Below, piece after piece: positions 15,076-22,934 of a DNA stretch of 36,124 nucleotides (within the stretch, counting starts at the first letter, position 1; each line of letters opens with the position of its first letter). The stretch is taken from NCBI GenBank assembly GCA_030578315.1, contig JAUQQL010000016.1, forward strand, positions 1-36,124, in the 5' to 3' direction. Made by a program: the position numbers and the translations under genes. Source of the DNA: Thermodesulfobacteriota bacterium (GTDB taxonomy: Bacteria; Desulfobacterota; Thermodesulfobacteria; Thermodesulfobacteriales; Thermodesulfobacteriaceae). A model generated the notes under the pieces. That model worked only from the letters and a program-made list of their open reading frames with translations, did no database searches and had not been told where the DNA came from.

Positions 15076-16950
15076 ATGTTAATCCTTATTTTAAATTTGG
15101 CAATTACGGCTCTTTTTCTTTTTCTTTTTTTTCTAAAGCCGTTTTGGTTTTTGCTTTTTGACTACAAAGTTTACGACCTTTTTTTTGTTCTAAGAGGAGA
15201 AAAACCAGCATCTTCTGAAATTGTAATTTTAGCTATTGACGACCGCTGTTTGGAAAAATTAGGAAGATGGCCCTGGGAAAGAAAACTTTTAGCTCGCCTA
15301 ATTAACAAAGTTTCTTCCTTAAATCCTGCAGTTATAGGAATAGATATTGTCTTTAGTGAACCAGAAAAAAGTGACCCTTTTTTTGCCGAAAGTATCTCTC
15401 AAGCTGGAAATGTTATACTGCCTGTGGTTATGGTTTACGATAAAGAAGACCCCGAGGCAGACAAAATTCTTATAGAATCAGCTCTTTTTATAGCAGAGGA
15501 AGACCCTTCTTATTCCTTTTTAGAAGTTCCTTCTTTTAAGGGTGCTCTTTTTCCAGTTTTATCCCTTAAAGAGGCTTCAGCCGGACTTGCTCACCTAAAT
15601 ATCTTTCCAGACCCAGACGGAGTCGTAAGAAAAGAATACCTCTACTTAAACTATCACGGATACCTTATTCCCTCCTTTTCTCTAAAAATTGTAAGCTACT
15701 ATCTTGGAATTCCTCGGCAAAATCTTGTAGTAATTCCCCAAAAAGGAATCCTTATGGGAAAAAGATTTATCCCCACCCAAAAAGACGGAAGCATTCTCGT
15801 TCACTACTACGGAAGTTTTCAAAGCTTTAAACACATCTCCGTTTTAGACCTCTTAGAAGATAATGTAGAAAAATCTCTCTTTGAAAATAAAATTGTCCTT
15901 ATTGGAGCAACAGCTGTAGGAACTTACGACTTAAAGGTAACTCCTTTAAGTCCCGCTCTTCCAGGCATTGAAAAACACGCAAGTGTAGTTGCCTCACTTA
16001 TTGAAGGAAAAAATCTTCTTCCAGTCTCAAACACCTATCTTGTAGTAAGTCTTTTACTTACTGGTTTTACCTCTCTTCTTTTTGCCAAACTTAGAGCCGT
16101 CTTTTCCCTTATCCTTCTTGTTTTTTTCAGCTTCTTTCTTTTTAGTTTTTCCTTTATTCTTTTTCAAAAAGGCCTCTGGTTTTCTCCAACCTATTCCTTT
16201 TCTCTTTCCGTCTTTCAGTTTCTCATTTTAGTTTCTTTTAAATTTGCCTTTCTGGAAAAAGAAGCCAGATTTATTCGCAAAGTCTTTTCAAGTTATGTAA
16301 CCGAAAAAGTTATGCGAGAACTTATCAAAAATCCAGAAATGGCTAAACTTGGTGGAGAAAGAAGAGAAATCACTGTGCTTTTTTCCGACATAAGAGGCTT
16401 TACTTCTCTTTCTGAAAAAATGGCTCCAGAAAGGGTGGTAGAAATTCTAAATGAGTACTTTTCAGCCATAACTGAAGTAATTTTTAAGTGGGAAGGTACT
16501 TTGGACAAGTTTATAGGGGATGCAGTTATGGCTTTCTGGGGAGCACCTCTTCCTCAAGAAGACCACGCAGAAAAAGCTATACTTTGCGCAATAGAAATGA
16601 TAAAAACCACAAGAAAATTAAACGAAACCTGGCAAAACAAAAACTGGCCCCCCATACGCATCGGAGTTGGCATAAATTCAGGAGAAGCTCTCGTCGGAAA
16701 CATAGGAGCAGAAGGAAAAAAAAAGGAATACACCGTTATCGGAGATACCGTAAACCTCGCCTCAAGACTTGAAGGATTAAACAAACAATACAACTCGGAA
16801 ATAATCTTCTCAGAATACACCCTCAAAAAACTTAAAAAAGACTTCCTTAAAAACCTAAAAGAAAAAGCAAAACTTTTGTATCTTGACGAAGTCAAAGTTA
16901 AAGGAAAAGAAGTTCCAGTAAAAATCTACAAACTTGAAGTAAAAACATAA
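15076..16950 (+). CDS. CHASE2-domain class III adenylate cyclase
   Basis: The 624-residue membrane protein has an N-terminal transmembrane segment (1-28), a periplasmic CHASE2 sensor (about 30-310, with the hallmark ILAIDDRCLEKLGRWPWER), two or three membrane helices (about 318-395) and a class III cyclase catalytic domain (about 425-605). In the cyclase, FSDIRGFTSL and DKFIGDAVMAFWG carry the two metal-binding Asp residues, while KEYTVIGDTVNLASRLE carries the adenine-specifying Thr and the transition-state Asn and Arg. All key residues are present, so it should make cyclic AMP in response to a signal outside the inner membrane. CHASE2 cyclases often lie beside FecR-domain genes, and here one is the convergent neighbour, only 6 bases away. 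The signal is unknown. The start has AAAGG six bases upstream. Confidence 0.93.
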   Translation: MLILILNLAITALFLFLFFLKPFWFLLFDYKVYDLFFVLRGEKPASSEIVILAIDDRCLEKLGRWPWERKLLARLINKVSSLNPAVIGIDIVFSEPEKSDPFFAESISQAGNVILPVVMVYDKEDPEADKILIESALFIAEEDPSYSFLEVPSFKGALFPVLSLKEASAGLAHLNIFPDPDGVVRKEYLYLNYHGYLIPSFSLKIVSYYLGIPRQNLVVIPQKGILMGKRFIPTQKDGSILVHYYGSFQSFKHISVLDLLEDNVEKSLFENKIVLIGATAVGTYDLKVTPLSPALPGIEKHASVVASLIEGKNLLPVSNTYLVVSLLLTGFTSLLFAKLRAVFSLILLVFFSFFLFSFSFILFQKGLWFSPTYSFSLSVFQFLILVSFKFAFLEKEARFIRKVFSSYVTEKVMRELIKNPEMAKLGGERREITVLFSDIRGFTSLSEKMAPERVVEILNEYFSAITEVIFKWEGTLDKFIGDAVMAFWGAPLPQEDHAEKAILCAIEMIKTTRKLNETWQNKNWPPIRIGVGINSGEALVGNIGAEGKKKEYTVIGDTVNLASRLEGLNKQYNSEIIFSEYTLKKLKKDFLKNLKEKAKLLYLDEVKVKGKEVPVKIYKLEVKT

Positions 16951-16956
16951 ACTATT

Positions 16957-19900
16957 TCACTTTACCCAGCCAGAAGCAGTGCCAGAAAAATTATTATTTT
17001 CGCCTATCTTACCTGCTGAAACTCCACCCATCTCTAAAGACCCACTATAACCATTTAAATATACACTTCCTGAGGAATCTATCCTTGCACTCCATTTTCC
17101 TTCACTCCAGTTTACAATAGAAAATTTCCCACTAAGACCATTTCCTGACGAAATAGGAATTTCAACAGGGGAAGAAAAACCATTAGTTCCGGATACACTC
17201 CCTGTAGCCCAAATTTTAGGCTTTGAATTAGCATAAGGAGCAAAAAAAGTAACCTCATTTAAACTTACAGAAGCAGTGGTACTACCTTCTTCCTTAGTTC
17301 CGCTTAAGGTTATCTTTCCAATTTCAACTGAGGGAATATTTAACTTTTGCAAAACATTTCTTCCTTCATCAGTTTTAGTCATTTCAAGAAACCTTGTAGT
17401 TTCAATAAAGGTACCTAAGTTTATAGCACTCCACGAATTAGCATCAAAAACCCCCAAAGTTTCTCCAACAACAATTCCCGTATAAGGATTGTTGCTTGTT
17501 AAGTCAGCCTTTCCTCCGTAAAAACGCCCCCTTAAAAGGCCGTCAGACCACTTCTCTCCTTCAAAATAAAGATAATGCTCTACAAAACCCGAATCAGAAG
17601 AAAAACGACTACCTTTAATAATTTCCCAGGTATTAGAAGGTGTTCCAGTGTAGCTTCCACTAGCTAAAAACCTAAAAACACCAAAATTTGAAGAAGTTAG
17701 GGTGTGCACTAATTCGTCATAATAGGATAAATTTTCTACAGAAATATTGTCTCCGCTTAAAAAAGTTCCGCTTGAAAACCAGATCGTAGAACTACTTGAA
17801 AAGAACTTCCTTATGTCTTCAAGATTAGAAAGGGTTGCGTCGTTAAAGTATACGGGATAAATGGTTCCATTCATCTCCAAAAGTCCTGACAAATTTTGAT
17901 GTAAAACTCCAGCAAGATTTCCGTAAATTATACCTGTTTGGTTATCAGGTGCTTTAAAAATTCCTAAAAGAGTTCCATTAAGAAAGTCCTCTTTCTGATA
18001 GCCTCCAATAAAAGACAAGTAAGAACTCTCGTCAGTGTAAAAAGTAACTATGGGTTCAGAAACTCTGTTAAAGGAAGGAAGCACAAAGATCCCGTTGGAA
18101 GGCATTTTTCCCATAAGAGTAACCTCGCTTGAAGGAGCATTATAAAAAGAAGAATTTCCACCTAATATGGCGTAGTAAGAGTTAGTCGCGTTGTATACAT
18201 TTCCGTGTCTTAAGTAACTTCCTTCCCAAGTACCAAGACTTACTGCCTCCCAAAAAGTGTTACTGTGAGTTCCTTTAAGGTCACCAGAAAGTGTGCCGTA
18301 TAGTCTTTTGGTAATAAATTTTCCGGAAAGGTTGCCGTCCTGAATATATCCGTTGCTTCCAAAATAGGAATCTATTTCGCCAATCATAAATCCAAAATCA
18401 GGATTTTCCGTAAAGTTATCATAAGAGTGAGTAAATTCTCCTCCAAATTTAAGAACACTTGCAGTATTGTTAAGAGGAGTGCTTGAATTACCTCCCATTA
18501 CTAAAAAGTAAACTCCCCAAGGCATAATTACTCCAGGAGTAGAGTTAGAAACTGCTAAAGTGTTTATTATTCCAAGCCCGGAAATATTTGAGTTTTCACT
18601 TTTTACGAAGATTCCAGGGCTTTCATACCAGGTTGTATTTGGAACTAACTCCGTTGGAGACAATCCTAATCCAGGACGAGTAGCCTCAGGATAAGCAGAA
18701 CCAGAAAGAGAAAAATTACTGTTCACAGTTGAATTTTCGTCAAAATAAAATCTTAGAATTCCCGTTTGACTTTCTGGTCTAACATAGATTCCTATTATGC
18801 TTCCGCTAAGTTTGTTTTCCTTTTTTGTACCTGCAAGAAATCCCTTAAATGCTCCTCCTTCAAAAAGGTCTGTGGCATTCATTCCTTTCTTAACTAAACC
18901 AAACCAAACCGAGCCTCCCAGAGTTTCACTTAAAGTTCCATTAAAAACCACCTGTTGTGGAGAAGTTTCATTGCTTAGCCAAAAGGAAGTAGTACCCACT
19001 TTGTAAATAGTCCCAGTTAAATTTCCAGCTACACTTAGACTGGTTCCGTTAAATGAAAGTATGGTTATAGGATAAGCAACATAAGGTTCAATAAGAGAAA
19101 CAACTGGAGATAAAGAAGGTGGTTGCGGAACTGTGCCACCATCAGAAGATGGTGGTGGCTGAGAAGGAGGTGGCTGAGATGGCGGTGGTTGAGAAGGTGG
19201 CGGTTGAGAAGGTGGCGGTTGAGAAGGTGGCGGTTGAGAAGGTGGTGGTTGAGAAGGTGGTGGTTGAGAGGGCTCAGAAGAAGAAGGTGGTGGTTGAGAA
19301 GGTGGCGGTTGAGAGGGCTTAAAAAAAAACAAAAGTTGAGTCAACGAAGTAGGTTCGGTTTCTGTTATAGGAGGTGGCGTTCTCACTAAAAACTGTCTCT
19401 GAACCTCTGTCCCACTAAAGCCTGTTTCGCCTAAAGTTTGAGGAAAAATTGTTTCTAAAGTTTCTGTACGAGAAAAAGTTAAATCAAAAAAGGGTTCCTC
19501 TCTTGCAAAAATTAAAGGTGCTCCCTCTGTTCTTCTTCCCACACTGGTTTCCCTTTCAAGCCATCTTAAGTCCCTTTCAGGTGCCGGCACAGGAAAACTG
19601 GGAGGTCTTCTTTCCGTAACTGTCGTCATCTGCCCAGCTCCTACCTCAGTCACTGCCTCAGGCATTCTCAAATTGTAAACCCCTATTGAACCTTCTCTTA
19701 CCCAAAACCAGCTCATACCCCTTCCGTGCCTGCTAAAAAAGGTAGTCCCTCTAACTCCAGCTACTGCAATAGGAGTCCTTATCTCAAATCTGTGCTTTTC
19801 AGGAGAAGCCGAAATCTTTTTTCTTACCCCTTCTTCAATTTTCGTTCGCACCGTTCCTCTTACAAGATTTAACTTTGCTCTGTGGACCTCTTCCGCAAGA

Positions 19901-20199
19901 TACTCACTTATGTCCACTCTAGAACTTGGACCTATACCTAAAAGATTTCCGTCTACAAAAGTAATCTCAGCTTTGGAATTTCTCTTCGTCCTTATCACAT
20001 CCTTTTCATATACCGGGTCTCCTACTTTTACCAGTACTGCAGGAAGTTTTCCTCCTCTTAATACATCTACAGTCCCTTCAAGAGCGGTAAACTTTCCTAC
20101 AATTTTTTCCGCATAAAGAGGAACTGCCAAAAATAAAAAACTCAAAATCTGAAAAATCAATACAGCAAACAGTTTATTCATCTTCCTTTTTTTCTTCAT
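16957..20199 (-). CDS. FecR-domain surface protein with PPPSQ repeat and beta-rich body
   Basis: The 1080-residue protein has a signal peptide (about 1-30, ending PLYA before EKIVGK). A FecR domain follows (about 33-200; EGTVDVLRGG, DVIRTKRNSKAEITF, VRGTVRTKI, IRTPIAVAGVRGTTFF). Next comes a low-complexity linker of about ten PPPSQ units and a 700-residue beta-rich body with repeated L-x-G-x-(I/L/F) turns, similar to beta-helical adhesins. The body holds about two dozen N-x-S/T sequons. In iron-uptake systems FecR transmits signals to a sigma factor; the stand-alone exported FecR proteins near CHASE2 cyclases are poorly understood. It is probably surface-exposed or periplasmic. GGAGGAATAAA precedes the ATG. 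It lies 27 bases after the TPR/beta-barrel gene, which may anchor or export it (inference). It shows no RTX motif, so Sec export is expected. Confidence 0.8.
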   Translation of the reverse strand: MKKKRKMNKLFAVLIFQILSFLFLAVPLYAEKIVGKFTALEGTVDVLRGGKLPAVLVKVGDPVYEKDVIRTKRNSKAEITFVDGNLLGIGPSSRVDISEYLAEEVHRAKLNLVRGTVRTKIEEGVRKKISASPEKHRFEIRTPIAVAGVRGTTFFSRHGRGMSWFWVREGSIGVYNLRMPEAVTEVGAGQMTTVTERRPPSFPVPAPERDLRWLERETSVGRRTEGAPLIFAREEPFFDLTFSRTETLETIFPQTLGETGFSGTEVQRQFLVRTPPPITETEPTSLTQLLFFFKPSQPPPSQPPPSSSEPSQPPPSQPPPSQPPPSQPPPSQPPPSQPPPSQPPPSQPPPSSDGGTVPQPPSLSPVVSLIEPYVAYPITILSFNGTSLSVAGNLTGTIYKVGTTSFWLSNETSPQQVVFNGTLSETLGGSVWFGLVKKGMNATDLFEGGAFKGFLAGTKKENKLSGSIIGIYVRPESQTGILRFYFDENSTVNSNFSLSGSAYPEATRPGLGLSPTELVPNTTWYESPGIFVKSENSNISGLGIINTLAVSNSTPGVIMPWGVYFLVMGGNSSTPLNNTASVLKFGGEFTHSYDNFTENPDFGFMIGEIDSYFGSNGYIQDGNLSGKFITKRLYGTLSGDLKGTHSNTFWEAVSLGTWEGSYLRHGNVYNATNSYYAILGGNSSFYNAPSSEVTLMGKMPSNGIFVLPSFNRVSEPIVTFYTDESSYLSFIGGYQKEDFLNGTLLGIFKAPDNQTGIIYGNLAGVLHQNLSGLLEMNGTIYPVYFNDATLSNLEDIRKFFSSSSTIWFSSGTFLSGDNISVENLSYYDELVHTLTSSNFGVFRFLASGSYTGTPSNTWEIIKGSRFSSDSGFVEHYLYFEGEKWSDGLLRGRFYGGKADLTSNNPYTGIVVGETLGVFDANSWSAINLGTFIETTRFLEMTKTDEGRNVLQKLNIPSVEIGKITLSGTKEEGSTTASVSLNEVTFFAPYANSKPKIWATGSVSGTNGFSSPVEIPISSGNGLSGKFSIVNWSEGKWSARIDSSGSVYLNGYSGSLEMGGVSAGKIGENNNFSGTASGWVK
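19148..19318 (+). repeat. Coding minisatellite, 15-bp unit (PPPSQ)
   Basis: On the plus strand GGTGGCGGTTGAGAA and close variants are repeated in tandem, interrupted once near 19270-19284 by a Ser/Glu-rich insert. They encode Pro-Pro-Pro-Ser-Gln on the minus strand. Several copies are identical at the base level, so the array is young or homogenised and may vary in copy number without breaking the frame. Confidence 0.9.
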
Positions 20200-20226
20200 T
20201 TTATTCCTCCAACCTTTTTAAAAGTT

Positions 20227-21719
20227 CTAATATCTAAATTCTAAACCAAAGCTACAAATATCTCTCTTGTAGTCGTAAATCTTTATATTTGAATCTACCT
20301 CAACTCTACTGTACTGTAAACTTAAAGTTAAGTGCTTATAAATTTGCCAGTTAAGGGTAGTTCCCAAGTTGTAAGTTTTGTCTTTACGTTTTTTAGCAAA
20401 AATGGTGTGGGTATATTGGTAATTCTGAGAATTAAGCTCTCCAGAAAAAGAAAGAGAAAATCTAAAAGGCAGAGGTATTACAAGAACCCCCATCATCCGG
20501 GAAAAATTTGCTTCCCAGTTTCTGCCCTCGGTATCACTTTTTCCTAATTCAAAGCCTAAATTAAAAAGACCTTTTCCTTCTTTAAAAGGATAAAAATGGC
20601 TTAAGCCTATAGCTTTAAGCGTAGCATCTCTATTTTCTTCTGGTAAAAGTGCTTTTCTTAAAATTTTTTGGTCTCCATAAGTTAGGAAAGTCTGCAAAAT
20701 GTGCCCTGGTAAAAAGACATAACTAAGGGTCGGTCTTAAAGTTTTAATTTCTGAATATTCTCTGTTGTCTAACCAGCTTTTTTGATAAAACACGGGAAAA
20801 GTAAAGGCTCCTTTTGAAAAATTGTAGCCAGGCACTGCAGAAAAGTAAATCATACGATTGTCAAGGGTATCAAGTCTACTGTATTTTTGTCCCTGTAAAC
20901 CCAAGTAAAAGTTGGCAATCCAAGGACCTTCAAGCATAGGCACATATTCTCCTCTTAAGTAACTAATCAAACTGCTATCTGAGCTTCTTGCAACTATTAC
21001 TCCGTCAGCTGAGGCAGGATTGTTGTCGTATTGATAAAAGACTCCTATAGAAGCTCTAAAAGCCCGATACTCTTTTAAAAGTCTTTCAAGACTTTTTTCG
21101 TATTCTTTTCCAAACTCGGCAAGCTCAGTTTCAGGAGCCATGGAAATAGTTGCCCTTAAAGTTTGAAGAGCAGTTTTTATTCTTTTCTCCCTTATCTGAA
21201 TTAAAGCTATCTGTAAGTTGGCTGCTTGAGCTATCTCTGGCTTAAACTCCTTAGCTTTCTCAAAAGCTTTCTTAGCTTCGCTGTATTTTTCTTCCTTAAC
21301 CAGAACAAGCCCTTTAAGAAAATTAATCTCACCCAGCTTTACCCCTTCCTTTTCTGCCTTTTCTATCCAAATCTTTGCCTCCTTAAGTTCTTCTAACTGA
21401 TGAAGAACTTCTACAATTTCAGGATAAGCATCTAAAACTTTAGGACTTAAAGTTAAAGCTCTTTCAAATTCTACCTTTGCTAACTGCAAGTCTTCCATTT
21501 GCTTGTAAGTCAGTCCTAAATAATAGGCAACTATAGAAGACTCGGGAAACTTCTCCTTAGCCCTCTTTAAAAGCTCTAAAGCCTCTTCAAAGTTTTCTGC
21601 TCTGTACTGCTTAATCCCCTCCTCTAAGAAATTAATCTGAGAGTAGCCTAAAAAACACCCCCAAAAAAATAAAAAAAAAAATTAAAAATAAAAATAAGGA
21701 GAAAGTGCTTAACTCTCAT
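20227..21719 (-). CDS. TPR / outer-membrane beta-barrel protein with frame break in its signal peptide
   Basis: The uninterrupted body runs from ATG 21498 to 20227 (423 residues): TPR-like helices (to about 150), then a beta-barrel of alternating strands ending in the aromatic residue of FGLEFRY, as in outer-membrane proteins with N-terminal TPRs (SLAM-like architecture). The TPR coding continues 50 codons upstream of 21498 (GYSQINFLEEGIKQYRAENF onward) but has no start codon. A promoter, a GGGAGGGGG ribosome site and ATG at 21719 open a signal-peptide-like MRVKHFLLIFIFNFFFYFFG that stops at 21648-21650, one base out of frame. One added base within the T11, T7, G5 or T6 runs (21650-21681) would join the two parts into about 497 residues. 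This may be a sequencing error, a mutation or phase variation. It forms an operon with the FecR protein downstream. Confidence 0.75.
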
Positions 21720-21761
21720 CACCCCCTCCCTTTTAAATTATTAAAATTTTATTTTTACAAT

Positions 21762-21790
21762 ATTTTAAAAATTTTTTAAAATTTAGTCAA
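21762..21790 (-). promoter_or_regulatory. Promoter of the TPR/barrel - FecR operon
   Basis: Minus-strand TTGACT (21790-21785), a 17-base spacer and TAAAAT (21767-21762) form a near-consensus promoter. The predicted transcript would start about 35 bases before the ATG at 21719, supporting that upstream start rather than ATG 21498. Confidence 0.6.
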
Positions 21791-21802
21791 TTGTAATTTT
21801 TT

Positions 21803-22927
21803 CTAAATTAATTTTAAATACTCTTTAGCTGTTTTTTCCCAGGAAAAGGAGCTTGCTTTTTCCAATCCCTTTTGAATCAAATTTTTTCTTAAAGACTCAT
21901 CTTCTATAACTTTTTGAATACTTTCTTTTATATCTTCGGGACTGTACGGGTCTACAAAAAGGGTTGAATTGTTGTAAAGCTCAAGAAAAACTTCTGTTTT
22001 AGATACGATAACTGGACATCCACAAGCCATAGCTTCAAGGGGAGGAAAACCAAATCCTTCGTAAAAAGAAGGATAAATAAAAAGGGTGGCAAGGTTGTAA
22101 AGAGAAGCCAGCTCCTCATCCGAAGTATAGCCCAGATAGTAAACTTTAAGCTCTTTCATACTTTTTAAAATTTCTTCGTTTTTCCATCCAGAAAAACCTG
22201 CTACAACCAAAGGATACTCTTTTTTTAAGTCCTTAGGAAGAAGTCTATAAGCTTCAAGAAGATTTTTCAGGTTTTTTCTGGGCTCAAGAGAACCTACGAA
22301 AAGTAAAAACTTTTCTGGAATCAAATACTTTTTTCTTAAAAATCTGACTTTCTCCTTTAAAGTTTCTTTATCAAGGACTTTAAAAAGAGCGTGGTCAATA
22401 CCGGGATAAATAACTTTAAGCTTCTCTTTAGGAAAACCAAGGGCTAAAGCTTCGTTTTTAATGGTTTCTGAATCGAAAATCAAAAGTTCTGCTCTTTGAA
22501 TTTCTTTCCAAAAGTAATTTTTAAAATATTTTACCCTTTCTGCCGGGTGCCACTCGGGATAAAAGTGAAAAGAAAAGTCGTGAATAACCGCCCAAATTCT
22601 TTTAGCTTTAATACCTCTTAGAGGAATAAAATTGGGTTCAAGATAAAGGTCAAAATTAGGGGAAAAAAAACTAGCCAATCCGTGCTTAATTCTTCTTAAA
22701 AAAGAAGCCAAAAAAGTTTTCTTTAAAATTTCCTTGGTTTTAGAAAAAGTTTTCTGAAAAAAAGCTGGACAAACTTCCTGAGGTAAATTTTTAGAGTAAA
22801 CTCCGTAGTAGTAATAGTAGTCGTAATGAGGAGAAAGTTCTCTTAAGCCCTTAATCAAGTAAAGGGTGTATCTTCCAACCCCAGTTAAAGGGGAAAGCAA
22901 GCTAAAAGCTCCGATAAGAATTTTCAT
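21803..22927 (-). CDS. Glycosyltransferase family 4
   Basis: The 374-residue protein is a GT-B fold retaining glycosyltransferase of the GT4 type. It shows the N-terminal glycine loop (LTGVGRYTLYL, about 15-25), the hinge VGSLEPRKNLKNLLEAY, and the C-terminal donor-binding E-x7-E motif in YEGFGFPPLEAMACGCPVI. It has no signal peptide. Its sugar donor and acceptor cannot be predicted. It is the last gene of the cysC - tolC - ABC - hlyD operon, starting 7 bases after the adaptor gene's stop, with no strong ribosome site of its own, which suggests coupled translation. The position links it to the exported protein or to surface glycan carried with it. A stretch of AT-rich DNA follows, with no clear terminator. 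Confidence 0.9.
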   Translation of the reverse strand: MKILIGAFSLLSPLTGVGRYTLYLIKGLRELSPHYDYYYYYGVYSKNLPQEVCPAFFQKTFSKTKEILKKTFLASFLRRIKHGLASFFSPNFDLYLEPNFIPLRGIKAKRIWAVIHDFSFHFYPEWHPAERVKYFKNYFWKEIQRAELLIFDSETIKNEALALGFPKEKLKVIYPGIDHALFKVLDKETLKEKVRFLRKKYLIPEKFLLFVGSLEPRKNLKNLLEAYRLLPKDLKKEYPLVVAGFSGWKNEEILKSMKELKVYYLGYTSDEELASLYNLATLFIYPSFYEGFGFPPLEAMACGCPVIVSKTEVFLELYNNSTLFVDPYSPEDIKESIQKVIEDESLRKNLIQKGLEKASSFSWEKTAKEYLKLI

Positions 22928-22934
22928 TTTAAAG

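Noticed and set aside
16488-16895. Open frames on both strands inside the adenylate cyclase catalytic domain
   Set aside because: The cyclase frame has all catalytic motifs over this stretch; the others have shadow-like composition.
19148-19318. CRISPR-like repeat array
   Set aside because: Units are directly tandem with no unique spacers and encode a Pro-rich linker in frame.
19119-19389. Two long plus-strand open frames rich in VVEKV and RRWWLRR
   Set aside because: They are read-through of the PPPSQ minisatellite on the other strand; a period of 15 bases keeps all frames open. No start signals or protein-like composition.
21498-21498. ATG 21498 as the true start of the TPR/barrel gene
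   Set aside because: It falls in the middle of a TPR helix, has no signal peptide or ribosome site, and 50 codons of TPR-like sequence continue upstream in the same frame.
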